A stretch of 64,000 bases of DNA from Lentzea xinjiangensis (lineage in GTDB: Bacteria; Actinomycetota; Actinomycetes; Mycobacteriales; Pseudonocardiaceae). Numbering within the stretch: position 1 is the stretch's first letter; every line of letters begins with the position of its first letter. This document shows positions 9,641-19,195 of the stretch, piece after piece. Location of the stretch: the NCBI RefSeq assembly GCF_900110955.1, contig NZ_FOFR01000002.1, positions 310,001 through 374,000 of the forward strand, written 5' to 3'. Position numbers and translations under genes: made by a program. Below the pieces are notes generated by a model. The model saw only the letters and a list, made by a program, of their open reading frames with translations. It made no database searches and was not told the DNA's origin.

Positions 9641-10195
9641 CTACCTGGTGGTCCGGTACTCCCGGGCAAGCATGGCGTAGACGTAGCTGTCGGCCCACTC
9701 GCCCTTGAAGATCTGGAACTCCCTCAGGTGCGCCTCCCGGCGCATGCCCAGGCGTTCCATCACTCGCCACGACGGCACGTTGCGTGCCTCACACTCGGCC
9801 CGGATGCGGTGCAGGCCGAAGTGGTCGAAACCGAGCGCGAGGATCGCCCGCGCGGCCTCGCTCGCGTAGCCCCGGCCGTGGAAGGCGGGGTTGAAGATGT
9901 AGCCGACCTCGCCCTGCCGGTGCTCCCGGCTCAGCCACTTGAGGTCGGCCTCGCCGATCACCTGGCCGTTCAGCGTGACCGCGAGCGCCAGCGACTGCCC
10001 CTCCTCGGTGAGCTGGTCCCGGGCCGTCCACTTCGCGAGGTTCTCCTCCGTCTGCTCGCGGGTGTAGGGCTCGCTGTAGAGGTAGCGGTTGACCTCGGGC
10101 AGCCGGCGGTAGGCGAAGACGTCGTCGAGGTCGGTGGTCTCGAAGGGGCGGAGCACCAGCCGCTCCGTCCTGATCGTCCGGTCAGGCCGCGCCAC
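9641..10195 (-). CDS. GNAT acetyltransferase, RimJ/RimL-like (copy 2)
   Basis: A 184-residue acetyltransferase of the RimJ/RimL group. The N-terminus has the family signature TERLVLRPFETTDLDDVF, and the acetyl-CoA loop is HGRGYASEAARAILALGF. The C-terminal half (GLHRIRAECEARNVPSWRVM to the end) is nearly the same as that of the gene immediately upstream, at both protein and DNA level. The pair is therefore a tandem duplication. It overlaps the first copy by 14 bases and ends 9 bases before the ppx start, so all three may share a transcript. Substrate unknown. Confidence 0.85.
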   Translation of the reverse strand: MARPDRTIRTERLVLRPFETTDLDDVFAYRRLPEVNRYLYSEPYTREQTEENLAKWTARDQLTEEGQSLALAVTLNGQVIGEADLKWLSREHRQGEVGYIFNPAFHGRGYASEAARAILALGFDHFGLHRIRAECEARNVPSWRVMERLGMRREAHLREFQIFKGEWADSYVYAMLAREYRTTR

Positions 10196-10742
10196 GGCGG
10201 TACTCCTCCTCCAGCAGGGCGTACACGAACAGGTCGCCCCACTCGCCCTTGAAGATCTCGAACTCCCTCAGGTGCGCCTCCCTGCGCATCCCGAGGCGTT
10301 CCATCAGCCGCCACGACGGCTCGTTGCGCGGGTCGCACTCGGCGACGATCCGGTGCAGGCCGAGGCCGTCGAACCCGAGCTCGAGCATCTTCCGCGCGGC
10401 CTCGGAGGCGTAGCCGTGCCCCTGGAAGTCGGGGTTGAGGCTGTACCCGATCTCGCCCTGGCGGTGGGCCTCGCTGCGCCACTTGAGGACGACGCCGCCG
10501 ATCACCCTGCCCGCTTCCGGCAGGTGGATCGCCAGCGCGAGCCGCTGGCCCTCGCCGGTCAGCTCGTCGTCCGCGGCCAGCTTGTCCAGCAGTTCCACGC
10601 ACTCCTCGCGGGTGGCGGCTTCGTCGTAGAGGTAGCGGTGGAACTCGGGGCGGGAGCGGTAGGCGTGGAAGTCGTCGAGGTCGTCCGGCCGGAAGGGGCG
10701 CAGGAGCAGGCGGTCGGTCTTCAACGGGTAGTCGAGTCGCAC
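10182..10742 (-). CDS. GNAT acetyltransferase, RimJ/RimL-like (copy 1)
   Basis: A 186-residue paralogue of the following gene. It has TDRLLLRPFRPDDLDDFHAY at the N-terminus and HGHGYASEAARKMLELGF as the acetyl-CoA loop. Starts considered are GTG 10742 (used here) and TTG 10724, the latter overlapping the stop of the upstream DUF397 gene in a TTGA arrangement. Neither has a strong ribosome binding site. The last 75 residues closely match copy 2. The position right behind an XRE-DUF397 pair suggests cotranscription with that pair. Confidence 0.82.
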   Translation of the reverse strand: MRLDYPLKTDRLLLRPFRPDDLDDFHAYRSRPEFHRYLYDEAATREECVELLDKLAADDELTGEGQRLALAIHLPEAGRVIGGVVLKWRSEAHRQGEIGYSLNPDFQGHGYASEAARKMLELGFDGLGLHRIVAECDPRNEPSWRLMERLGMRREAHLREFEIFKGEWGDLFVYALLEEEYRRGAA

Positions 10743-10891
10743 GCCTTCACGATGCCAAGGAACGCCGCCCAAGCCTCGCGATTTATGGCGAGGTGGGTGG
10801 CGGGGGCCTTGCTGTCGCGGATGCCGACGCCGTGACCGACCTCGACGCACTCGCTCCCCGATGCGCTGTAGCTGCTCTTGCGCCAGGCCAT
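10721..10891 (-). CDS. DUF397 protein
   Basis: A 56-residue protein starting MAWRKSSYSASGSECVEVG and containing GIRDSKAP, the defining features of DUF397. In actinomycetes these small proteins are almost always encoded next to an XRE-family regulator, and the pairs are thought to behave like partner or antitoxin-like modules (compare the Streptomyces whiJ-type loci). Here the gene follows the XRE gene by 13 bases. Its end overlaps the start of the first acetyltransferase gene. Confidence 0.9.
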   Translation of the reverse strand: MAWRKSSYSASGSECVEVGHGVGIRDSKAPATHLAINREAWAAFLGIVKACDSTTR

Positions 10892-10904
10892 GCGGTACGC
10901 CTCC

Positions 10905-11738
10905 TCAGAACACGATGCCGGTGATCAGCTCCCTCGATTGTTCCGGGTCCAAGGCGTCGCGATCCAGCCCCTTCAACAGGTCGGTGTACATGTCGAGGGA
11001 TGTCTTGTCCTCCAGGAACAGGCCGGTGTTGAGGTTCTCCAGGTAAACGACCGGTTCGAACTTCTCGTACGCCAGCAGGGTGAAGTTGCCCGCCAGTCCG
11101 GCGTGTGCGCCGATGGCGATCGGTACGACCCTGAAGGTGATGTACCTGCGCACCAACATCACCATGATGTGGTTGAGCTGCGTCCTCATCAGGACGGGAC
11201 CGCCGACCGGCAATCGGAGCGCTTGCTCGTGCACGTAGAAGACGAACTCCCGGCCGGGTCGCAGGATCGCCTGCCGTTCGAGCTTCGCCCTGATCAGCGC
11301 GTCGACGTCCGCAGGTCCGAGATCCCTGGTCGACCTCTCGGCCACCTCGCGGATGTAGCCCGCGATCTGCAACAGACCGGGGATGAGGTTCATGGTCCAG
11401 ACGAAGATCTTGCTGGCGAGCCTCTCCTGCTCGACGAGGCTGCGCAACTGCTCCGGCACCCCGTCCTCGGGGAACAGCAGCCAGCCCTTCTCGCGCGACT
11501 CCTTGAACAAGGCGAGCATGTGTTCGACGTCGGCGGCCGGGACGCGGCAGTAGGAGAGCAGCCGCACGAGGTCCACCTCGTCCACGCCGCCCTTGCCCTG
11601 CACCAGGTCGGAGACCTTGGCCTCCTGCCAGCCCAGCAGTTCGGCGAGCTTGCGCTGGGTCATGCCGCTCTGCTCGATGGCGTCGCGGACGCCGTTGCCG
11701 AACTCCCGGCCCACCACGCTTGAGTTGCGCTTCGGCAT
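10905..11738 (-). CDS. XRE-family regulator with DUF5753 domain
   Basis: A 277-residue protein with an N-terminal helix-turn-helix at about residues 13-65 (MTQRKLAELLGWQEAKVSDL) and a C-terminal DUF5753 domain. Features of the latter are WTMNLIPGLLQIAGYIREV, RPGREFVFYVHEQALR and PVVYLENLNTGLFLED. The family is expanded in streptomycetes and relatives and works with DUF397 partners in developmental or metabolic control. The start at ATG 11738 gives MPKRNSSVVGREFG, a usual N-terminus. The DUF397 gene follows at once. Confidence 0.9.
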   Translation of the reverse strand: MPKRNSSVVGREFGNGVRDAIEQSGMTQRKLAELLGWQEAKVSDLVQGKGGVDEVDLVRLLSYCRVPAADVEHMLALFKESREKGWLLFPEDGVPEQLRSLVEQERLASKIFVWTMNLIPGLLQIAGYIREVAERSTRDLGPADVDALIRAKLERQAILRPGREFVFYVHEQALRLPVGGPVLMRTQLNHIMVMLVRRYITFRVVPIAIGAHAGLAGNFTLLAYEKFEPVVYLENLNTGLFLEDKTSLDMYTDLLKGLDRDALDPEQSRELITGIVF

Positions 11739-11841
11739 GAGACCGCACGCTAGGAGACCGGATCCCCTCCACTCCAACGTTTCGGCCCGAATCGCACCGA
11801 ACGAAGTACGGCTTGGAGGCTCTCCAACGCGACACGCCGCA

Positions 11842-13164
11842 TTAGTTCGGCGTGCTCGTCACCAAACTGGTCGTGGTGGGCTGCGCCGCGCTGCTGTCGT
11901 TGTTGACGCTCGTCGTGGTGGTGGTCGTGGGGGCGACGGGCGTCGACTGCGAGGTCCCGGACGACGGCTCGGACGCCGGCGGCGTCGACGGCTCGGTCTG
12001 CGGCGGGTTCGACGAGGACGACGGCGGCGGGGTCGACGGCTCGGAGGACGACGGCGGCGTCGACGAGGTCGGCGGGCACGACGTCGAAGGGGTCGACGAC
12101 GGCGGGGTGGACGACGACGAGGTCGGCGGCGTCGAGGAGGTCGGCGTCGGGCAGTTGGGCGTCGAGGACGACGGCGGCGTGCTCGGCGTCGACGGCGAGG
12201 TCGACGGGGTGCCGGTGTTGCCGTTCCCGTTGCCGTTCCCGTTCCCGGGCGGGGTGGCCGGGTTGTTCGGCGTCGGGTTCTGCTGGTTGTTGCCGATGTC
12301 CGGGAGCAGGGGCAGCGCGTCGACGTTGTCGCTGTACTGCTTGGCCCACTTGAGGACCGTCTCGACGTACGTCGTGGAGTTGTTGTAGCGGAAGATGGCC
12401 CTGGCGCGGGCGTCCTGCTTGGACAGGTCGCCGCCGCCCGCGCAGAGGTAGCGGCCGGCGCCCAGGGCGGCGTCGTAGATGTTGTTCGGGTTGACGTTGC
12501 CGTCCTCGTTGCCGTCGGCGCCGAAGCTCGCCCACGTGGAGGGGATGAACTGCATCGGGCCGACCGCGCGGTCCCACGCCGTGTCGCCGTCCAGGCGGCC
12601 GTCGTCGGTGTCGGTGATGGCGGCCATGCCGGGGGCGCCGTTCAGGACCGGGCCGAGGATCTTGGGGGTGGCGTCGCCGACGGCGTTCAGGCGACCGTTG
12701 CTCGCGTGGTTCGACTCGACCTTGCCGATGCCGGCGAGCAGCGCCCAGTCGAGGTTGCAGCCGGGCACGAGCTCGCCCATCTTGTCCTCGGCGCGCAGGT
12801 AGGCCTCCAGCACGACGCCGGGGATGCCGTGGTCGCCGGGGAAGTCGTCGATCACGCCGCCGTCGTCGAGGTCCAGGTCGAGGTCGCCGTCCTCGAGGTC
12901 GGCGAGCAGGGCGGCGCTCAGCTCCTCCGAGAGCGGCAGCCGGCCGGACGCGCCGAGCTCGGCGGGGTCGACGCGCAGGGCGCCGAAGACGTCGGCGGGG
13001 CCGAGGGCGACGGCGATGTCCTGGTGCTTGGAGAGGTTGACCCAGTCGACGAGCTTGGTGCCGACGACCAGCGCGGGCGCGAGCATCGCCGCCAGCGCGG
13101 CCACGGCGAACCCCTTTTGCTTGGGGGACAGCGCCGCGGAACCACGCAGTTTGGCCTTTGCCAC
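11842..13164 (-). CDS. Secreted lytic transglycosylase with Ser/Thr/Pro-rich tail
   Basis: A 440-residue protein with one N-terminal membrane segment (about residues 17-36), a lytic transglycosylase domain (about 125-285) and a low-complexity tail of some 140 residues rich in Ser, Thr and Pro. The catalytic glutamate is in LLAGIGKVESNHA (about Glu150), and DRAVGPMQFIPSTW and RYNNSTTYVETV are family motifs. The tail resembles a cell-wall-spanning or glycosylated linker. It is a paralogue of the lpqU-like gene at 23088. GTG 13164 is preferred over GTG 13170 because AGAGG then has normal spacing. Confidence 0.85.
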   Translation of the reverse strand: MAKAKLRGSAALSPKQKGFAVAALAAMLAPALVVGTKLVDWVNLSKHQDIAVALGPADVFGALRVDPAELGASGRLPLSEELSAALLADLEDGDLDLDLDDGGVIDDFPGDHGIPGVVLEAYLRAEDKMGELVPGCNLDWALLAGIGKVESNHASNGRLNAVGDATPKILGPVLNGAPGMAAITDTDDGRLDGDTAWDRAVGPMQFIPSTWASFGADGNEDGNVNPNNIYDAALGAGRYLCAGGGDLSKQDARARAIFRYNNSTTYVETVLKWAKQYSDNVDALPLLPDIGNNQQNPTPNNPATPPGNGNGNGNGNTGTPSTSPSTPSTPPSSSTPNCPTPTSSTPPTSSSSTPPSSTPSTSCPPTSSTPPSSSEPSTPPPSSSSNPPQTEPSTPPASEPSSGTSQSTPVAPTTTTTTSVNNDSSAAQPTTTSLVTSTPN

Positions 13165-13324
13165 GAACACTCACCTCTCGTGCGTCATCGCGGCGCGCCG
13201 TCCCGCAGTTACGGCGGACGCCCCCATCTGACCCGTTCCACCCTGCCCCACTACAGAGCCTAGGTGTACCCAAGACGGAGTGAAGCGTCTGTTCGGTTCC
13301 GTTGACCGTTGACTGTGCGCCGGG

Positions 13325-13822
13325 TTACGCGCAGTCGCCGGCGGGCCAGAGCTCCTGCGCCTTCAGCAGTGCCAGGGCCTCGTCGCCCATGGGGTTGACC
13401 CCGGGGCCCTTGGCCAGGGCGTGTGCGACGTGCACGTGCAGGCACTTGACCCTGGTCGGCATGCCGCCCGCGGTGACCTGGGTGCCCAGCGGCTCGATGG
13501 CGTCCCTCTCCGCGAGGTACGACTCGTGCGCGCGCAGGTACGCGGCGGCGAGCTCCTCGTCGGTGGCGAGCCGCTCGGTCTGCTCCTTCATCAGCCCGCC
13601 GCCTTCCAGCGTGCTGACCAGGGAGTTCAGCTTCGGGCAGGTCAGGTAGTACAGCGTCGGGAACGGCGTCCCGTCCGGCAGCCGCGGTGCCGTCTGCACG
13701 ACGTTCGGGTGCCCGCCAGGGCACCGCGAGGCGATCGCACGTGTCCCACGCGGCGTGCGGCCGAGCTGCTGAGCGACCGTTTCCAGGTCAGCAGCACTTA
13801 CTTGTGCGTCACCGATTCCCAC
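13325..13822 (-). CDS. DUF501 protein (Rv1025-like)
   Basis: A 165-residue conserved actinobacterial protein. Recognisable stretches are QLGRTPRGTRAIASRCPGG, PRLPDGTPFPTLYYLTCPK, AYLRAHESYLAERDAIEPLG and AGGMPTRVKCLHVHVAHALA. The conserved cysteines and histidines suggest a metal or redox role, but none is established. The gene always lies between ftsB and ppx; here it overlaps the end of ftsB by 25 bases. GTG 13822 has GAGG four bases upstream and is the likely start; the TTG at 13837 is the alternative. Confidence 0.88.
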   Translation of the reverse strand: MGIGDAQVSAADLETVAQQLGRTPRGTRAIASRCPGGHPNVVQTAPRLPDGTPFPTLYYLTCPKLNSLVSTLEGGGLMKEQTERLATDEELAAAYLRAHESYLAERDAIEPLGTQVTAGGMPTRVKCLHVHVAHALAKGPGVNPMGDEALALLKAQELWPAGDCA

Positions 13823-14292
13823 AGTTCCTCGTACCAAGACCTTTGTGCCGCGGGCTTGCCCGACGGCCTCTCCGATTCGGTGTTGCGACTCTCGTCGCCC
13901 GGCAGTTGCACGATGTACGGCGTCTCGCCCGGCCGCACCCAGCGCAGCCGCTTGCGCGCCTCGATCTCCACGTACGCCGGGTCGTTGAGCTGCGCCTTGC
14001 GCTGTTCCAGCGCGGCGACCTGCTCACGCAGCTTCTGCTGTTCGGCGCCCACGTCGCGCAGCTCGTCGCGCTGCGAGAGGTAGGTCCGCAACGGGACCGC
14101 GATGCTCAACGCCAGTGCGCACAGCACCATCGCGAACAACGCGGCCCGCCGCGTACCGGTCATGCCGAACGCGCCACCCGTGCCGTCGCCACGTCGTGAC
14201 GGCGCCTTGGGACGCGGCGGCTTTCGAGCGCGCGCGGGCCGCGCCTCCCGCTCTCCGCGGGGGCGACGGGGACGACGCGCGCGCTCGGCCAT
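13798..14292 (-). CDS. ftsB: Cell division protein FtsB/DivIC family
   Basis: A 164-residue bitopic membrane protein. It has a basic, Arg/Pro-rich cytoplasmic N-terminus (residues 1-45), one membrane segment (ALFAMVLCALALSIAVPL), a short coiled coil (ELRDVGAEQQKLREQVAALE) and the motif DPAYVEIEARKRLRWVRPGE characteristic of FtsB/DivIC. In the division machinery it bridges FtsL and FtsQ in the periplasmic-side complex that activates septal peptidoglycan synthesis. The position directly after eno is conserved in actinobacteria (Rv1024). Confidence 0.92.
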   Translation of the reverse strand: MAERARRPRRPRGEREARPARARKPPRPKAPSRRGDGTGGAFGMTGTRRAALFAMVLCALALSIAVPLRTYLSQRDELRDVGAEQQKLREQVAALEQRKAQLNDPAYVEIEARKRLRWVRPGETPYIVQLPGDESRNTESERPSGKPAAQRSWYEELWESVTHK

Positions 14293-14304
14293 GCCTCGAG
14301 TTTC

Positions 14305-15889
<1,585 letters not shown>

Positions 15890-16114
15890 ACCGGACAGGT
15901 CCTCCGGCCGCGGGTCCCGGATCCGCGTGGCGCCGCGGTGGGACGAGAACACGTCCGGTGAGCGCAGAGCGGCACGGACGTCCTCGTGGCGGAAGACCGC
16001 CCAGAAGTCGTCGACGCGCACGACGTTCTTTTCGCGCAGCCGGGTGAGTGCGTCGTGCGGCACGCCACGGGTATACGTGTCCGGGTCGACGATCAGCTCG
16101 GCATCGGTCCGCAT
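15890..16114 (-). pseudogene. Cytochrome P450 remnant (N-terminal fragment)
   Basis: The first 70 or so residues translate to a typical actinobacterial P450 N-terminus: DPDTYTRGVPHDALTRLRE, then DDFWAVFRHEDVRAALRS, then DVFSSHRGATRIRDP. After this the similarity stops. The I-helix, ExxR and haem-cysteine motifs are absent before eno is reached, so this cannot be a working P450. I read it as a decayed or truncated gene. No ribosome binding site precedes the ATG at 16114. Confidence 0.7.
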
Positions 16115-16130
16115 AGAACGGGATATTGAC

Positions 16131-16829
16131 GTGCTCCATGTCGAACGTGGCGGGAACGGACCGTTGCTGGTGCTGCTGCACGGCCTGGGCGCGACCGGCG
16201 AGGTGTGGCGGGACGTCGTGCGGGACTGGCCCGGTAGCTGGCTCGTGCCGGACCTGCCCGGTCACGGCCGTTCCCCCCGGATCGAGCGCTACTCGTTCGG
16301 CTCGCTCGCGGCCGAGGTCGCGCGGGTGGTCCCGCGCGAGCCCGTGACCGTCGTCGGGCACTCGCTGGGCGGTGTGGTCGGGCTGGCACTCGCCAGCGGG
16401 TGGTTCGGGGTCGACGTGACCACGTGCGTCGGCGTCGGGATCAAGGTGCGGTGGACCGACGAGGAGCTGGAGAAGGCCGCCGCGCTCGCCGCGAGGCCCG
16501 CCAAGGTCTTCCCGACCAGGGAGGAGGCCGTCGAACGGGCGTCGAGGACGGCCGGCGTGCCGATCGAGCACGGCGTGTCCGAAGTGGACGGCGGGTGGAC
16601 GACCGCCCTCGACGTGAGGGCCTTCGGGGTGGGACGGCCGGACCTGCCCGGCCTGATCATGGCGGCGAAGGCGCGGGTCGTGCTGGCGGCGGGCGAGAAC
16701 GACCCGATGAGCCCCCGCGAGCACCTGGAGGAGCTGGTGCCCGCGCCGGTCGTCCTGCCCGGCGCGGGCCACAACGTGCACGTCGAGTCGCCCTCGTCAC
16801 TGCGCCTGCTGCTGACCGAAAGGCCTTAG
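16131..16829 (+). CDS. Alpha/beta hydrolase
   Basis: A 232-residue alpha/beta hydrolase. The oxyanion region is LLHGLGATGEVWRDVV, the nucleophile elbow VVGHSLGGVVGLALA, the acidic residue lies in AAGENDPMSPREHLEEL and the histidine in LPGAGHNVHVESP. The start is GTG 16131, since no ATG precedes the first beta strand in frame. It converges on the short-chain dehydrogenase gene, and their stop codons overlap by four bases. Substrate unknown; an esterase or C-C hydrolase is possible. Confidence 0.85.
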   Translation: MLHVERGGNGPLLVLLHGLGATGEVWRDVVRDWPGSWLVPDLPGHGRSPRIERYSFGSLAAEVARVVPREPVTVVGHSLGGVVGLALASGWFGVDVTTCVGVGIKVRWTDEELEKAAALAARPAKVFPTREEAVERASRTAGVPIEHGVSEVDGGWTTALDVRAFGVGRPDLPGLIMAAKARVVLAAGENDPMSPREHLEELVPAPVVLPGAGHNVHVESPSSLRLLLTERP

Positions 16830-17566
16830 GCGACCACGAGACCGCCGTCGGCGTTGAGCACCGCGCCGGTGATGAAGCTCGACCTGGCGGAGGCCAGGAA
16901 CAGCACGGCCTCCGCGATCTCCTCCGGTTCGCCGGCGCGGGTGAGCGGCACGCTGGCGGCGAAGGTCTCGAACACCTCGCGCGCCTGCTCCACGGCCGCG
17001 TCGGTGCGGATGGGGCCAGGCGCCACGGAGTTGACGCGGACGCCCGCCGCGCCGAACTCGACCGCCCACGACCTGGTCAGGCCGTCCATCGCGGCCTTGG
17101 AGGCGTGGTAGACGGAGCCGGTCGCGCTGCCGATCTGCCCCGCGACCGAGGAGACGTTGACGATCACGCCCCGGCCCTTGGCGACCATCGCCGGCACGAG
17201 GGCGGACGTGAGGAAGTAGGCGCCGCGGACGTTGACGTCGAAGATCTTGTCGTAGGTCTCGACCGGCTGGTCGGGGGTCGGCGAGAACGGGAAGATCGCC
17301 GCGTTGTTCACCAGGACGTCGACGTCGCCGACCTCCCGGGCGAGCCTGCGGACGTCGTCGAGGTCGCCGATGTCCGCGACGACGAGGTGGGCGGTGCCGC
17401 CGGCCTGCTCGACGAGCTCGACGGTCTCCTTGCCGAGCTCGGCGCGGCGGCCGGTGACGTAGACGGTGGCGCCCTCCTGCGCGAACCTCACCGCGATGGC
17501 GCGGCCGATGCCCGAGGTGGCTCCGGTGACGAGTGCCTTCTGGTTCTCAAGTGCCTTCGTTGACAT
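16826..17566 (-). CDS. Short-chain dehydrogenase/reductase (SDR)
   Basis: A 246-residue classical SDR oxidoreductase. The cofactor motif is TGATSGIGRAIA near the N-terminus, the structural motif is NNAA, and the catalytic triad is the serine of NVSSVAG with YHASK (Tyr and Lys). The RR of VTGRRAELG suggests preference for NADP(H). The C-terminus FITGAVLNADGGLVVA is typical. It starts at ATG 17566, 51 bases after the SARP gene stop, so they could be cotranscribed. The substrate is not evident. Confidence 0.9.
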   Translation of the reverse strand: MSTKALENQKALVTGATSGIGRAIAVRFAQEGATVYVTGRRAELGKETVELVEQAGGTAHLVVADIGDLDDVRRLAREVGDVDVLVNNAAIFPFSPTPDQPVETYDKIFDVNVRGAYFLTSALVPAMVAKGRGVIVNVSSVAGQIGSATGSVYHASKAAMDGLTRSWAVEFGAAGVRVNSVAPGPIRTDAAVEQAREVFETFAASVPLTRAGEPEEIAEAVLFLASARSSFITGAVLNADGGLVVA

Positions 17567-17616
17567 GTCCGTGAACTTGCCGACGCCGCATCGCCACGCC
17601 ATAAATTCCGGATGAA

Positions 17617-19155
17617 TCAACTGGTCAGCACGGGCGCGCGGAGCTGGAACCACAGCTTCACGAACGCCGGGAGCCGGTAGCGGCCGAGCTCCAGCGGCTC
17701 GATCAGGTGCACGTCGGCGAGCGACTCCAGCAGGGGCTCGATCGCCCCGACCTCACCGCCGGACATCGCCGCGGCCTCGCACACGTTGATGACCTCGGTG
17801 TCCTGCCGGGCGAAGCAGCCGAGCAGGTGCCGCTCGTCGTCGGTGAGGTTCCGGTGGGCCCTGGCCAGCGGGGCGAGCACCGCCCGGCAGTCCGACGGGA
17901 CGGCCTCGCCCAGCACGGTCTCCCGCTCCATCTGCCTCAGCAGCATCGCGACGGTCCAGTGCGGGCGACCGGCGAGCTTGCCGCCGAGGACGCGGATCGG
18001 GGCCGGCAGGTGCGACACGCGCGCGAGGACCTTCGCCACCAGCTCCGGCTCGGCGGCGAGCACGGCGGGTCCCGCCAGCCCGTGGAAGAACCCGCACGCC
18101 TCGGACGCGGGCAGGCCCGCGATCTTCAGCCAGGTCACGCCGGGCAGCTCGTTCCACCGGCGCACGCTCGTGAGGAGCACGGCCGAACCGGGCACGTGCA
18201 GGTCCTTGACCGAGGCGGCGTCCTGGAGGTCGTCGACGACGACCAGGAACCGCTTGCCGCGGGCCTTCTGCCGCCACAGCGCCGCCCCGTCCCCCGCGGG
18301 GTTCTCCACGCCGACCGCCCGCAGCAGCTCGTTCACGACGTCGTGTCCCCGCACGAAGATCTGCCCGTCCGGGAAGCGGTGCCGGACGAGGTGGCCGATG
18401 CGGACGGCGAGCGCGGTCTTGCCGCTGCCGTGCATGCCGGTGATGCCGACCGTGCGCGGGAGGACGTCCAGCGCCCGCGCGATCTCGGCGGCGCGGCCGG
18501 TGAAGTCGTCGACGTCCGGCGGCAGTTGCTCGGGCCTGGGCGGCAGCGCGAGGTCGCCGTTGAGGATCCGCGCGTGGATCGCGCGCAGCTCGGGGCCCGG
18601 TTCCAGCCCGAGCTGCCCGGTGAGCAGAGCGCGCGCCCGGTGGTAGTGCTCGAGCGCCTCCGCCTGCCTGCCCTCCTGGTAGAGCACCTGCATCAGCAGA
18701 GCGCGCATCCGTTCGCGGAACGGGTGGGCGGCGACGTGCTTCTGCAGCTCCACGACGTCGGGCTCGCGTTCGAGCCGGGCTTCGTGGCACCGCAGCCGCT
18801 GGTCGCCGAGCCGGACGCGCTGCGCCTCGAAGTAGGCGCTGGTCAGCCCTTCGAGCGGGTCCTCACGGCAGTCGTCGACCAGTTCGGCGCGCAGGGCGTA
18901 GCCGCCGTCCTTGGACCTGAGGTCGAGCTCCGGGAGCGCTTTGCGGATCTTGTACATGTACGTCCGCAGGGCCATCACCGCGCTCGGCTTCGGGTCGTCC
19001 CACACCATGCCGATCAACTGGTCGTTGCTCAGCCACACACCGTTGTTCAACAGCAACGCCGCCAGCACCGCGCGCTGCTGGCGCGGCCCCAGGTTGATCT
19101 CCTCGTCGTCGCGCCAGCCTCGAACCGGACCCATCAGTGAGAAGCGCAGGCTCAT
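17617..19155 (-). CDS. SARP-family transcriptional regulator with NB-ARC-type ATPase domain
   Basis: A 512-residue regulator with AfsR/SARP architecture. An OmpR-type winged helix (residues 1-92, with LGPRQQRAVLAALLLNNG) is followed by a bacterial transcriptional activation domain (about 98-205, EGRQAEALEHYHRARALLTG) and an NTPase domain with Walker A GMHGSGKTA at 240-248 and Walker B-like RFLVVVDDLQDA. The TPR region of full-length AfsR is missing, so this is a mid-length SARP. Such proteins usually activate secondary-metabolite genes, but no such cluster is present in this window; the SDR gene downstream is one possible target. Confidence 0.9.
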   Translation of the reverse strand: MSLRFSLMGPVRGWRDDEEINLGPRQQRAVLAALLLNNGVWLSNDQLIGMVWDDPKPSAVMALRTYMYKIRKALPELDLRSKDGGYALRAELVDDCREDPLEGLTSAYFEAQRVRLGDQRLRCHEARLEREPDVVELQKHVAAHPFRERMRALLMQVLYQEGRQAEALEHYHRARALLTGQLGLEPGPELRAIHARILNGDLALPPRPEQLPPDVDDFTGRAAEIARALDVLPRTVGITGMHGSGKTALAVRIGHLVRHRFPDGQIFVRGHDVVNELLRAVGVENPAGDGAALWRQKARGKRFLVVVDDLQDAASVKDLHVPGSAVLLTSVRRWNELPGVTWLKIAGLPASEACGFFHGLAGPAVLAAEPELVAKVLARVSHLPAPIRVLGGKLAGRPHWTVAMLLRQMERETVLGEAVPSDCRAVLAPLARAHRNLTDDERHLLGCFARQDTEVINVCEAAAMSGGEVGAIEPLLESLADVHLIEPLELGRYRLPAFVKLWFQLRAPVLTS

Positions 19156-19195
19156 GCACGTGCCAACACCCGCCGGGATTTCCTGCTTCCCCGTC

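Noticed and set aside
17707-19140. 477-codon plus-strand frame opposite the SARP gene
   Set aside because: The minus strand has clear winged-helix, BTAD and P-loop motifs; the plus frame has none.
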